Assembly: GCF_964059115.1 (NCBI RefSeq)
Contig: NZ_OZ060408.1
Location: forward strand, 310,001 to 374,000
Direction of reading: 5' to 3'
Source of the DNA: Buchnera aphidicola (Pemphigus immunis)
Lineage (GTDB): Bacteria; Pseudomonadota; Gammaproteobacteria; Enterobacterales; Enterobacteriaceae
DNA: 64,000 nt
Shown: piece after piece, positions 40,431 through 49,919 of the stretch
Layout of the letters: every line of letters begins with the position of its first letter
How positions within the stretch are numbered: position 1 is the stretch's first letter
Position numbers and translations under genes: made by a program
The notes under the pieces: model-generated
The model's input: only the letters and a program-made list of their open reading frames with translations
Database searches by the model: none
Told to the model about the DNA's origin: nothing

Positions 40431-40757
40431 ATGGAAAATAAATTTAATTTTTTCATTAACCCTATACGAAATACAGAAAACATAAATATACCTATTATAA
40501 AATCAAAAGAAAATATTGAAAAAAATACGTTGAATGCTGCTCAACAAGTTGAAGGATTATTTTTAAATATTATTTTAAAAAGTATCAGAAATAGCGAAAT
40601 AAAAAATGATTTATTAAATAATGAAACTGAAAGTCTGTATGCAGATATATATGATCAAACCATATCTCAACAAATAAGTAAAAAAGGTTTTGGTTTAGCA
40701 AAAATGTTACTAGAACAAATTTTAAAAAAAAATAACTACAATATTGATTATATTTAA
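40431..40757 (+). CDS. flgJ: Flagellar rod-cap protein FlgJ, N-terminal domain only
   Basis: 108 residues against 313 in E. coli. What remains is the rod-scaffold domain: AAQQVEGLFLNIILKSIR and YADIYDQTISQQISKKGFGLAKMLLEQ. The C-terminal peptidoglycan hydrolase (muramidase) domain is absent, and no remnant follows. The rod may therefore cross a thin or locally opened wall without this enzyme. It ends the operon; a convergent terminator follows. Confidence 0.94.
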   Translation: MENKFNFFINPIRNTENINIPIIKSKENIEKNTLNAAQQVEGLFLNIILKSIRNSEIKNDLLNNETESLYADIYDQTISQQISKKGFGLAKMLLEQILKKNNYNIDYI

Positions 40758-40837
40758 TAAATTTTTATTAACATATTAAAAATTTATTAAAAAATTATTT
40801 TTTCTATTTTTTTATAAAATCTATTTGTATGTATAAA

Positions 40838-40882
40838 GCATCCCATAATATTTTAAAAAATTAATAAAGAATGATGGGATGC
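40838..40882. terminator. Terminator between convergent flgJ and rne
   Basis: A 9-bp stem GCATCCCAT/ATGGGATGC (40838-40846 with 40874-40882) with five G-C pairs, rare here, and a 27-base loop. It lies between the two stop codons and can serve both strands. Confidence 0.7.
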
Positions 40883-40921
40883 AACGAAAAATATATTAAT
40901 AATAATTTAATAAATCATAAA

Positions 40922-43900
40922 TTAAACTCGTGTAACAGGAGCGCTTGCGACACTACTTGCAGCATGTCCACCTGCAGCATGTATTGTGTCAGACTGATTT
41001 TTATATGATATTACATTATTAACTAATTTTTTTTTTCTATTTTGAATAGATACTGGAATTTTTGTAATTGGAGCACTAGATATACATTTTTTATTTTTAT
41101 TTTTTTTTAATTTATTAAAATTTTTAGAGATTAAATTGGAAAAACACTCACTTTTTTTATTATCTTTAAATTTTAATTCAATTTTATCTTTTACTTTTTC
41201 ATAAGATGACGTATTTAATAATGGTTTTTTGGAACAAAATGTAATATTTATATTTTCTTTATCGAATTTTTTTTTTATAATTTTGTTATCTTTTCTGCTA
41301 TAATTTTTATAAAAAATTGATTTTATTTTATTCTGATAAATAGATATTACATGATTTCTTGATATATCATTATTTTTATTTGCAGGAAATATGTTAAATA
41401 AAGATTTTTTATATGTTTTATTCTTATCATTTATTTTTTTACCAGGTATATCTTTTTTATAACTAATCCATACTTTTCCTAAAGTTATTTCTAATGAAGA
41501 TACACCTGATATAATAAACATAGGATTTTTAAAATAATTCGATTTATTTTTAAAAACACTACAATCATTAGAAAACATTCTTAATTTTAAATATTTAGAT
41601 TTTTCGAAAATAACATTATTTTTTCTATCTATTCTTTTATGAGATATTTTATATGGTATAGTACTAAAAGTATTTAACTTTACATATTCTTTTTTAAAAG
41701 AAATTTTATTTCTTATTTTAGAAAAATAAAATTTAATAATCTTTTTATATAAAACATTATTAATATAATACGTTGTTTGTAAATTGTGCATATTCAAATA
41801 AAAATTATTCAAAATTATTTTTTTGAAATATTTTTTCAACGTATTTTTTGGTAAAAAAATTTCTTTTTCAGAACCATCTGATATTATTTTTAATAATTTT
41901 TTATTATATTTTACTTTTATATCATAACATTTTGGTTTCAATATTTCATTTAACTTATCTAAGTTACATTGATTTCTAAACATTTTTTTTTCAAAATATT
42001 CGTAATATTTTGTTTTTTCTATGTTATAGAAATAATTATTTTTTAAAAAATAATTATTTTTATAAGGAAAACTAGTATTCAATTGTCTCAGTTGAATACT
42101 TTCAATTTTATTATCTTCTTCTATATTACATATATGACATTCATCTTTCATTTGATTAATATTTTTCAAATCTTGATCTTTTTTGCTTATTAAATTAATT
42201 TTTTTACTTCTTTTTTTTAACAAATTTAAATTAAAATTAAAAAAAGGTGATTTTAACCAAAAAATTATTTTTTCTAATAAATTTGATTTAGATAAAGATG
42301 GAGAAATGGGTTTATTTTTTACAGATGTATGAGTTTCTATTTTTTTTTTATTGTTTATTGTTTTTTTTAATAAAAAAGTATTACAAATAGATAATGTAGA
42401 AAAAATAGAACTTTTATTCTTTTTTCTATCTACGACTTCTTCAACAGTCCGAATAACACCATTTTTATGAAATTTAGGAAGTCGATAACTAGTAGTTTCT
42501 ATTTCTTCACCTTTTCTAATACGTAAAACAGAATAATGAGGTGTTTTTATTTGATCATGCGGAATAATAATTGTTTTTCCACCGCTTTGACGTTTTTCAA
42601 TTGCATTAACAGCTTCTCTTTTTTCATTTAATAAATAACATGCCACTTCTACAGGTACAATAGCATGCACTTCATGGGTATTTTCTTTCAAAGCTTCTTC
42701 TTCTATTACCCTTAAAATAGATAAAGATAAAGATTCGTTATCTCTTATCGTACCTGTTCCACTGCATCTAGGGCAAATATGGTAATTTGATTCACCTAAA
42801 GAAGGACTAATTCGTTGCCGAGACATTTCTAATAAACCAAATTTAGAAATGTTTCCTATTTGTATTTTAGCACGATCTTGTCTCACAGATTCGCGTAATT
42901 GATGTTCAATTTTACGTTGATTACAAACAGGTATCATATCTATAAAATCAATAACTATTAAACCTCCTACATCACGTAATCTTAATTGACGAGAAATTTC
43001 ATCAACAGCTTCAATATTAGTATTTAATGCCGTTTCTTCAATATCAAGACCTTTAGTAGAACGTGCTGAATTTACATCAATAGCTGTTAAAGCTTCTGTT
43101 GAATCTATCATAATAGAACCTCCAGAAGGTAATCTAACTTCTCTTTGAAATGCTGAATTAATTTGCGATTCTATTTGATAATGGCTAAATAACGGAATTT
43201 CTCCTGTATATAATTTAATTTTATTACTAAAATCAGGACGACCTAATGAAGTAATATGTTGGTGTGCTAATTCTAATATTTTAGGATTATCTATAAGAAT
43301 TTCTCCAATGTCCGGTCTTAGATAATCTCGAAAAGCACGTACAATTACATTACTTTCTTGATGAATTAAAAAAGGAGCTGAATTTTTCTTTGCAGATTCT
43401 TGAATTGTTTTCCAATGTTGTAATCTGAAATTCAAATCCCACTTAAGTGCTGATAAAGATTTACCTAAACCAGCTGTTCTAATAATCAAACCCATGTTAT
43501 CAGGTAACTTTAGTAAAGATAATGCCAACTTTAATTCAGATCGCTCATTACCTACTATTCTTCTAGAAATACCACCAGCTCGAGGATTGTTAGGTAATAA
43601 AACCAAATAACTACCAGCTAAACTAATAAATGTAGTTAATGCAGCACCTTTACTACCTCTTTCTTCTTTATCAATTTGTACAATAATCTCTTGTCCTTCT
43701 TTCACAATATCTTTTATATTAGGTTTAGTGAAACATGTATCGTACTTTAAAAAATAGTCTTTAGAAATTTCTTTTAAAGGAAGAAATCCATGTTTTTCAG
43801 AACCGTAATCAACAAAAGCAGCTTCTAAACTAGGTTCAATACGAGATATTTTCCCTTTGTAAATATTGGATTTTTTTTGTTCATATCCAGATGTTTCTAT

Positions 43901-43984
43901 ATCTAAATCATACAAACGTTGCCCATCTACAAGCGCCACTCTTAACTCTTCTTGTTGGGTTGCATTAATTAACATTCTTTTCAT
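40922..43984 (-). CDS. rne: Ribonuclease E
   Basis: Endonuclease that starts mRNA decay and processes rRNA and tRNA, with a scaffold tail. 1020 residues (E. coli 1061), starting [13 protein letters not shown]. Catalytic half: S1 domain, Mg ligands in TAIDVNSAR and VIDFIDM, and the zinc-link CPRCSGTG. A membrane-targeting amphipathic helix like E. coli segment A ([14 protein letters not shown]) follows near 575. The tail is Lys/Asn-rich and drifted, yet retains LGKVWISY, like the E. coli SGKVWIRY segment, and ends [18 protein letters not shown], like the PNPase-binding C-terminus of E. coli. Two A10 (mRNA sense) runs, at 42350-42359 and 41027-41036, lie in frame. It is divergent from rluC as in E. 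coli. Confidence 0.97.
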   Translation of the reverse strand: MKRMLINATQQEELRVALVDGQRLYDLDIETSGYEQKKSNIYKGKISRIEPSLEAAFVDYGSEKHGFLPLKEISKDYFLKYDTCFTKPNIKDIVKEGQEIIVQIDKEERGSKGAALTTFISLAGSYLVLLPNNPRAGGISRRIVGNERSELKLALSLLKLPDNMGLIIRTAGLGKSLSALKWDLNFRLQHWKTIQESAKKNSAPFLIHQESNVIVRAFRDYLRPDIGEILIDNPKILELAHQHITSLGRPDFSNKIKLYTGEIPLFSHYQIESQINSAFQREVRLPSGGSIMIDSTEALTAIDVNSARSTKGLDIEETALNTNIEAVDEISRQLRLRDVGGLIVIDFIDMIPVCNQRKIEHQLRESVRQDRAKIQIGNISKFGLLEMSRQRISPSLGESNYHICPRCSGTGTIRDNESLSLSILRVIEEEALKENTHEVHAIVPVEVACYLLNEKREAVNAIEKRQSGGKTIIIPHDQIKTPHYSVLRIRKGEEIETTSYRLPKFHKNGVIRTVEEVVDRKKNKSSIFSTLSICNTFLLKKTINNKKKIETHTSVKNKPISPSLSKSNLLEKIIFWLKSPFFNFNLNLLKKRSKKINLISKKDQDLKNINQMKDECHICNIEEDNKIESIQLRQLNTSFPYKNNYFLKNNYFYNIEKTKYYEYFEKKMFRNQCNLDKLNEILKPKCYDIKVKYNKKLLKIISDGSEKEIFLPKNTLKKYFKKIILNNFYLNMHNLQTTYYINNVLYKKIIKFYFSKIRNKISFKKEYVKLNTFSTIPYKISHKRIDRKNNVIFEKSKYLKLRMFSNDCSVFKNKSNYFKNPMFIISGVSSLEITLGKVWISYKKDIPGKKINDKNKTYKKSLFNIFPANKNNDISRNHVISIYQNKIKSIFYKNYSRKDNKIIKKKFDKENINITFCSKKPLLNTSSYEKVKDKIELKFKDNKKSECFSNLISKNFNKLKKNKNKKCISSAPITKIPVSIQNRKKKLVNNVISYKNQSDTIHAAGGHAASSVASAPVTRV

Positions 43985-44597
43985 TAGAACATCTCTCGTA
44001 CTTTCGATAAGTGTTAAAATGGTAGGAAATATAGAAATTAAATAAAAAATAAATTTATATGTCTTCTTTCTAAATTTATTTTTAACATCATAAATAATTA
44101 TATATAAATAACATTTTTTAAAATTGATTAATTTTTATTCTTTATTACTTTTAATAAATACATATTTTAATTTATATAATACTTTTATTATATAAAATAT
44201 TCATTTTCATATTTTGATCATCGATCATATTTATAAAGTACAAAAAATAATAATGTTATATTTTCCTTCAATATATAAATACTCATTTTTATATAAAAAA
44301 TAAATAAATATATTTAATTGACATAAAATATATCAATTAATTATATATTTACTTACATTTTATCACATATGTTTTAAATATTTTTAAAATATAAAAATTA
44401 TTATTTAATTATTTATCAATGTATTAATTCTTATGGAAAATAAAAAATTAAATATTTTATACATAAAATAAACACTAAAAAATGTTTTTATTAATTTAAT
44501 ATAATTATTCTATAAAAGTACTATAGATCAGAAATTATATGTTATACATATATAATAAAATATTTTTTAAAAATAATTAATAAAAAAAAATAGATAT
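43985..44597. other. Divergent spacer rne/rluC
   Basis: About 610 A/T-rich bases. In E. coli the long rne leader folds into hairpins that mediate RNase E autoregulation; no matching GC-bearing hairpin is visible here. No gene or remnant was recognised. Confidence 0.5.
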
Positions 44598-45560
44598 ATG
44601 AAAAAAAAAATATTAAACATACAAACTATACTTGTTACAGAAGCAATAGAAAAACAACGTATTGATAATTTTTTAACAAAAAAGTTAAAAAATATACCTA
44701 AAAGTATGATTTATAGAATTATCAGAACAGGAAAGATTCAAATAAATAAAAAAAAAATAAAACCAAAATATAAATTAGAAATAGGAGATCAAATCACAAT
44801 ACCTTCAATTAACATAACCGAAAAAGAAATAAAAAAAAATACAGTTAAGAATATTATTTTACACACAAAAAAAATAAAAAATATATTTAAAAATATTTTA
44901 TATGAAGATGAATATTTGCTAATTATTAACAAACCATCTGGAATAGCAGTACATGGTGGAAGTGGAATAAACTTTGGAATAATAGAAATTATTCGCAAAT
45001 TAAAACCAGAAAATTATTTTCTTGAATTAGTTCATCGTTTAGATCGTGATACATCTGGAATTTTAATATTAGCTAAAAAACGTTCAACATTACGAAATTT
45101 ACATCAACAATTGAGAGAAAAAAAAATAAAAAAAAAATATATTACTTTAGTACACGGACAATGGCCTAAAAATAAAAATAAAATTACCGTCCCTTTATTA
45201 AAAACAAAATTATTTAATCAAAAAAACATCGTTCAAATTAGCGAAAAAGGAAAACAATCAGAAACTCAATTTTTTATTAAACACCAATACATCAATCATA
45301 CTCTTTTATTAGCTACTCCAATTACAGGAAGAACTCACCAAATACGAGTACACACAGCTTATACTGGACATCCTATAGTTTTCGATTCGCGTTATGGAGA
45401 AAAAACTTTGGATCTTAAATTAAAAAATAAAAATTTAAAAAATAGATTATTGCTCCATTCTTATAAAGTTAGTTTTATACATCCATATTATAAACATAAC
45501 ATGACTATATTAGCACCATTAGAAAAAAAATTTAAAAAATATTTAGATTTACTTTTATAA
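44598..45560 (+). CDS. rluC: 23S rRNA pseudouridine synthase RluC
   Basis: Makes pseudouridines 955, 2504 and 2580 of 23S rRNA in E. coli. 320 residues (E. coli 319). An N-terminal S4-like domain (RIDNFLTKKL, PKSMIYRIIRTGKIQINKK) precedes the catalytic domain with NKPSGIAVHGGSG, the catalytic Asp in HRLDRDTSG and GRTHQIRVHT. Two A10 runs lie in frame, at codons 2-5 (44601-44610) and at 44748-44757 (INKKKIKP). Confidence 0.96.
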   Translation: MKKKILNIQTILVTEAIEKQRIDNFLTKKLKNIPKSMIYRIIRTGKIQINKKKIKPKYKLEIGDQITIPSINITEKEIKKNTVKNIILHTKKIKNIFKNILYEDEYLLIINKPSGIAVHGGSGINFGIIEIIRKLKPENYFLELVHRLDRDTSGILILAKKRSTLRNLHQQLREKKIKKKYITLVHGQWPKNKNKITVPLLKTKLFNQKNIVQISEKGKQSETQFFIKHQYINHTLLLATPITGRTHQIRVHTAYTGHPIVFDSRYGEKTLDLKLKNKNLKNRLLLHSYKVSFIHPYYKHNMTILAPLEKKFKKYLDLLL

Positions 45561-45778
45561 AAAATAAAATGAAAAATATTTAACATTATGTAAAAATAAC
45601 ATTAATTAATTAATTCGTAATATTCATTGAATATATAAATTCAATATAATAGATAAATACTTACATTATTTTTGATATAAAATATTACTTTTTATCAAAA
45701 TTTAGTTTATGATAAAAAATCGAATTTTTATTTTTTTAAATGTCGTTTTATGTTTACATAAAAAAAGGAATAATATTT

Positions 45779-45943
45779 ATGGCAGTACAAAAAAATAAAC
45801 CTACTCGTGCAAAAAGAGGTAAGCGTAGATCTCATGATAAATTAAAAACACCAAATTTATCGATAGATCGTTTATCTGGAGAAATTCATATTAGACATCA
45901 CATTACAAAAAAAGGATATTATAAAGGCAATAAAATTTTTTAA
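45779..45943 (+). CDS. rpmF: 50S ribosomal protein L32
   Basis: 54 residues (E. coli 57), start at the ATG at 45779 where [20 protein letters not shown] aligns with E. coli; AAGGA lies about ten bases upstream, and the 13 codons before it, open from an earlier ATG at 45740, are rejected. [12 protein letters not shown] is the typical C-terminal part. The neighbours yceD and plsX, present in E. coli, are absent. Confidence 0.96.
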   Translation: MAVQKNKPTRAKRGKRRSHDKLKTPNLSIDRLSGEIHIRHHITKKGYYKGNKIF

Positions 45944-45972
45944 AAATAAAAAATTATTAATTATTAAAATTC

Positions 45973-46018
45973 TAAATATAGTTCTCTTTTAATAACATTA
46001 AAGAGTTAACTATATTTA
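45973..46018 (+). terminator. Long hairpin between rpmF and fabD
   Basis: Outer stem of 11 bp (TAAATATAGTT 45973-45983 with AACTATATTTA 46008-46018) and inner stem CTCTTTTAAT/ATTAAAGAG with a single bulge and a three-base loop. Four G-C pairs. It occupies most of the rpmF-fabD gap and likely ends or processes the rpmF transcript. Confidence 0.6.
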
Positions 46019-46042
46019 AAAATCAAATTTAAGGTAGTGGAA

Positions 46043-46975
46043 ATGCGCATATTTTCCATAATTTTTCCAGGACAAAGTATAAAGATAAAAGGAATATTAG
46101 CTTCATCATTATATCAACATCCTATTATCAAAAAAACATTTGAAGAATCATCCTATGCTCTCGGTTATGATTTATTTAAATTAATAAAAAATGATCCAAA
46201 AAAAAAATTAAATCAAAGTGAATTTTCACAACCAACAATTTTAAGTATATCTGTTGCTATTTATCGTTTATGGCGACATAAAAAAGGACCTAAACCATTC
46301 ATTATGGCAGGTAATAGTTTAGGAGAATATTCAGCTTTAGTATGCGCTAAAGTAATTACATTACATGATGCAATAAAATTAGTTAAATTTCGTGGTAAAT
46401 TAATGCAACAATTAGTACATAACATACCAGTTGCTATGTCAGCGATTATTGGTTTAAATAAAGAAAAAATAATTGATATTTGTAAAATTTATAATACAAA
46501 TAAAGTAGTAGAACCATCAAATTTTAATTCATTAAATCATATAGTTATATCAGGCCACAAAGAAGCAGTAGAAAAAACTAGTGTTGCTTGTAAAAAATAC
46601 GGCGCTAAACATATATTTCCATTATCTGTTAATATTGCTGCTCATTGTAAATTAATGCAACCGGCTAAAGAAAAAATGATGTATATTTTAAATAATATTA
46701 AATTTAATGAACCAACATGTCCTATTATTAATAATATTGATGTAAAATGTGAATCTTCTAAAAAAAAAATTTGTGAAGCCTTATTAAAACAACTAACAAA
46801 ACCAGTAAGATGGCATGAAAGTATAGAGTACATGATTAAAAAAGGCGTGTCATTAATTTTAGAAGCAGGTCCTAATTCTACTTTAACAAATATAAATAAA
46901 AGAAATTTTTTTTTAGAAGCAATATCATTACATAACAGAAAAAATTTTTTAAAAGCTCTAAAATTAACAAAATAA
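46043..46975 (+). CDS. fabD: Malonyl-CoA:ACP transacylase
   Basis: Loads malonyl groups onto acyl carrier protein. 310 residues from the ATG at 46043 (E. coli 309), supported by AAGG eight bases upstream; the in-frame GTG at 46037 is rejected. It keeps FPGQ, the substrate Arg in KFRGKLMQQ and the catalytic His in NIAAHCKLM. The nucleophile elbow reads GNSLGEYSA, where the family has GHSLG, so the Ser is present but the residue before it is Asn. Downstream fabG overlaps closely. Confidence 0.95.
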   Translation: MRIFSIIFPGQSIKIKGILASSLYQHPIIKKTFEESSYALGYDLFKLIKNDPKKKLNQSEFSQPTILSISVAIYRLWRHKKGPKPFIMAGNSLGEYSALVCAKVITLHDAIKLVKFRGKLMQQLVHNIPVAMSAIIGLNKEKIIDICKIYNTNKVVEPSNFNSLNHIVISGHKEAVEKTSVACKKYGAKHIFPLSVNIAAHCKLMQPAKEKMMYILNNIKFNEPTCPIINNIDVKCESSKKKICEALLKQLTKPVRWHESIEYMIKKGVSLILEAGPNSTLTNINKRNFFLEAISLHNRKNFLKALKLTK

Positions 46976-46979
46976 AAAT

Positions 46980-47716
46980 ATGATAATAAAAAAAAAACTG
47001 CAATAGTGACAGGAGCATCTCGTGGTATTGGCTTAGATATTGCAAAAAAATTAGCAAAAAAAGGAATTTTTGTAATTGGTACTGCCACAACCTTATTAGG
47101 TGTACAAAAAATTAATAATTATTTAAAAAACTATGAAGGACAAGGTATCGTATTAAATTTACATAATTCTATCAGTATTAAAGAAACAATAAATAAAATT
47201 TATAAAAATTTTAATAATATTGATATATTAGTCAATAATGCTGGTATTAAATGTGATAAATTATTAATTAATATGACTACAAAGAATTGGATTGATGTAT
47301 TAAATGTTAATCTAACAGGAATATTCCATCTATCAAAAGCAATTATATCTTCAATGATAAAAAATCGGCAAGGCCGTATTATTACAATTGGCTCTATCGT
47401 TGGAAACATTGGAAATTATGGACAAACAAATTATGCAGCAACTAAATCTGGACTAATTGGATTTCATAAATCTCTAGCATTAGAGGTAGCATCTTATGGA
47501 ATAACAGTAAATATCATTGCTCCAGGATTGATTAAAACAGATATGACAGATACTCTTAACTATAAAAAATATAAAAAATATATCGAAAGAATACCTATGA
47601 AACGCTTTGGAGAAGTTAATGATATCTCTGAAGCAGTAATTTTTCTAGCATCTAATAAAGCATCTTATATAACAGGTCAAACATTGCATATCAATGGCGG
47701 TATGTATATGTGTTAA
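46980..47716 (+). CDS. fabG: 3-oxoacyl-ACP reductase, frameshifted at an A10 run after the start
   Basis: NADPH-dependent reduction in fatty acid elongation, normally essential. From ATG at 46980 the frame reads MIIKKK through an A10 run (46988-46997) and then stops at TAG 47004. One more A gives MIIKKKTAIVTGASRGIG, about 245 residues in all (E. coli 244) with first-strand Ile-Val, cofactor motif TGASRGIG, NNAG, the catalytic Ser in ITIGSIVG, and YAATK. The only in-frame start as written is the GTG at 47006, which would remove the first beta strand of the Rossmann fold. A functional product therefore probably depends on slippage. The start lies 5 bases after the fabD stop. Confidence 0.9.
46988..46997 (+). 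repeat. A10 tract at the fabG frameshift
   Basis: Ten consecutive A right after the start ATG-ATA-AT. Eleven would join start codon and body of fabG. Confidence 0.9.
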
Positions 47717-47767
47717 TCATTTATATATATAAATTTTTTTATATTAAAATAATGGAACTAAAATATT

Positions 47768-48007
47768 ATGAACACCATAGATAACCGTATTAAAAAAATT
47801 ATTTCTGAACAATTAAGTATAAAAGAAAAAGATATACTTAATTATCACTCATTTTCAAAAGATCTCGGTGCTGATTCACTTGATTTCATAGAATTAATTA
47901 TGAAATTAGAAGAAGAATTTAATATTGAAATATCAGATAAAGATACTGAAAAATTTAGTACAGTAAAGAATACTATTGATTATATTAAAAACATTTTAAA
48001 AAAGTAA
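47768..48007 (+). CDS. acpP: Acyl carrier protein
   Basis: 79 residues (E. coli 78). The phosphopantetheine Ser is in [10 protein letters not shown] near 38, the acidic helix II is intact, and the C-terminal helix follows. It carries growing acyl chains. The gap from fabG is 51 bases. In E. coli fabF, pabC and mltG come next; here a 279-base spacer leads straight to tmk. Confidence 0.97.
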   Translation: MNTIDNRIKKIISEQLSIKEKDILNYHSFSKDLGADSLDFIELIMKLEEEFNIEISDKDTEKFSTVKNTIDYIKNILKK

Positions 48008-48028
48008 AAAAATTTTAAATTAAATATC

Positions 48029-48048
48029 AATATTTTTACAAAAATATT
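48029..48048 (+). terminator. Possible acpP terminator
   Basis: A 9-bp A-T stem AATATTTTT/AAAAATATT with a two-base centre, 21 bases after acpP. Weak on composition; the nearby TCA/TGA could extend it. Confidence 0.25.
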
Positions 48049-48286
48049 ACTGATGTTTAATTAAAATTAAATACTTATTCAAACTTATTGATTTTTATAT
48101 ATTAATATATATAAAACTCTTACATTATTAGTAAAATCAAATCAAATTAATTTCTTTCATTTAAATCAATTTTTAAAATAAAAAATTAAAAAATACTGCA
48201 TATTTTAACATTAATCAATACAGAAATAATAATTTTAGTTTTATTGAATTCAATTTAAGTAAAATGCATATAAGTGATTTAATCAA

Positions 48287-48952
48287 ATGAATAATGGTAA
48301 ATTTATTGTAGTTGAAGGTATAGAAGGATCTGGAAAAACTAATTCTTGTTTACTTATATCAAAAATATTAAAAAAAAACAATATAAAAAACATCATTTAT
48401 GTACGTCAACCCGGTAGTACTCCTATTTCTGAAAAAATACGTTCTTTAATAAAAAAAAATCATAAAGAAAAATTAATTAATACTAGCGAATTATTATTAA
48501 TGTATGCAGCTAGAATTCAATTAGTTGAAAATATAATAAAACCTGCACTAAAAAAAGGAACTTGGGTTATTAGTGATCGTCATGATTTGTCTTCTTTTGC
48601 TTACCAAGGCGGAGGTGGTAACATAGATATAAAAAAAATTTTTAAATTACATAAAATATTATTAGGAAAATTTCAACCACATTTAACTTTTTATTTAGAT
48701 GTTGATCCTAAAATAGGTCTACAACGTGTTTATGCCAGAGGTGTCCCTGATCGCATAGAAAATAATAAATTAATTTTTTTTATACGTACTAGAGAAAAAT
48801 ATTTAGAACTAGTAAAATCTAATCCCAATATTATTACTATTAATACTAATCAAAATATAGAAATTGTCAAAGAAATATTACAAAAAAAATTAAAAAATTG
48901 GTTAAAAAAAAATGCTTATAAATTGGTATCCTTGGTTAATAAAACCTTATAA
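48287..48952 (+). CDS. tmk: Thymidylate kinase
   Basis: Phosphorylates dTMP to dTDP. 221 residues (E. coli 213). P-loop EGIEGSGKT near 9-17, DRHDLSSFAYQGGG near 98, and YLDVDPKIGLQR are visible. The C-terminal end reads into holB, overlapping it by 41 bases; the last residues (YKLVSLVNKTL) are specified by that overlap. Good candidate for translational coupling. Confidence 0.96.
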   Translation: MNNGKFIVVEGIEGSGKTNSCLLISKILKKNNIKNIIYVRQPGSTPISEKIRSLIKKNHKEKLINTSELLLMYAARIQLVENIIKPALKKGTWVISDRHDLSSFAYQGGGGNIDIKKIFKLHKILLGKFQPHLTFYLDVDPKIGLQRVYARGVPDRIENNKLIFFIRTREKYLELVKSNPNIITINTNQNIEIVKEILQKKLKNWLKKNAYKLVSLVNKTL

Positions 48953-49919
48953 AGAGATTATACAACAACATCAAATAGGAAAGGCCCATCATGCTATCTT
49001 AATTAACACATGTAGAGGCATAGGTGTGCTAAATCTTTTTTGGGCTATTACTCGTTGGTTGTTATGTAAAAATCGAAAAGACATAAAAAGTTGTGGTAAA
49101 TGTCATAGTTGTTATTTAATGATGTCTAATAATCATCCTGATTGGTACCAACTAAAAATAAAAAGTAAAACTAATATATTAAGTGTTGATATAATCAGAA
49201 AAATTATTGATAAAGTATCTCAGACATCTCAACAAAATGGAGAAAAAATAATATGGATACCAGATATTTCATATATTTCTAATTCAGGAATTTGTGCTTT
49301 GCTAAAAATTTTAGAAGAACCTCCTAAAAATACCTGGTTTTTTATTGTAAATTATAATGCACTCAATATATCTTCAACTTTACGTAGTCGCTGTTTTTCA
49401 TATACTTTATTTCCACCTTCAGAAAAAAAAAGTTTAATTTGGTTAAAAAAAAATAATTATTGTAAAAATGAATTACTATCTTTGACAGCTTTACGCATTA
49501 CAGAAGGTGCTCCTCTTTTAGCAAAAAAAATAATTCAAGGAAATTTATGGTCAGAAAGAAAATTATTTTTTTTTAATTTAGAAAATGCTATTTACAAAAA
49601 AAAATTGTTTAATTTATTATTTTTTTTTACTAAAAAAAACATATATGTATCTATTTATATAGATTGGCTTTGTTACTTACTATTTGATGTCATTAAATGG
49701 AAATATAATTTATTTCCATACATACAAAATTTAGATAAAAAAAATTTTATTATATATTTATCTTTAAATTGTACTATTACGTTTTTAGATCATAGTATTC
49801 AGTCTTGGATAATGTGTCGACACAGACTAACACATATTATGGGAATTAACTATGAATTATTATTAGCAGAACAATTATTAAATTGGGAAAAAAAAATATT
49901 TTATAATGAAAAACTTTAA
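48912..49919 (+). CDS. holB: DNA polymerase III delta-prime subunit
   Basis: Clamp-loader subunit of DNA polymerase III. 335 residues (E. coli 334). INWYPWLIKPYKE aligns with the E. coli start RWYPWLRP. The zinc module CGKCHSCYLM near 68, the conserved LLKILEEPPKNTWFFI and the SRC arginine finger-like motif STLRSRCFSY are present. It overlaps tmk at its start and tatD by 14 bases at its end. Confidence 0.95.
   Translation: MLINWYPWLIKPYKEIIQQHQIGKAHHAILINTCRGIGVLNLFWAITRWLLCKNRKDIKSCGKCHSCYLMMSNNHPDWYQLKIKSKTNILSVDIIRKIIDKVSQTSQQNGEKIIWIPDISYISNSGICALLKILEEPPKNTWFFIVNYNALNISSTLRSRCFSYTLFPPSEKKSLIWLKKNNYCKNELLSLTALRITEGAPLLAKKIIQGNLWSERKLFFFNLENAIYKKKLFNLLFFFTKKNIYVSIYIDWLCYLLFDVIKWKYNLFPYIQNLDKKNFIIYLSLNCTITFLDHSIQSWIMCRHRLTHIMGINYELLLAEQLLNWEKKIFYNEKL

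Noticed and set aside
46642-47088. 148-codon open frame antisense to fabD and fabG
   Set aside because: It is a shadow of two well-conserved genes on the other strand, and its sequence follows from their codons.
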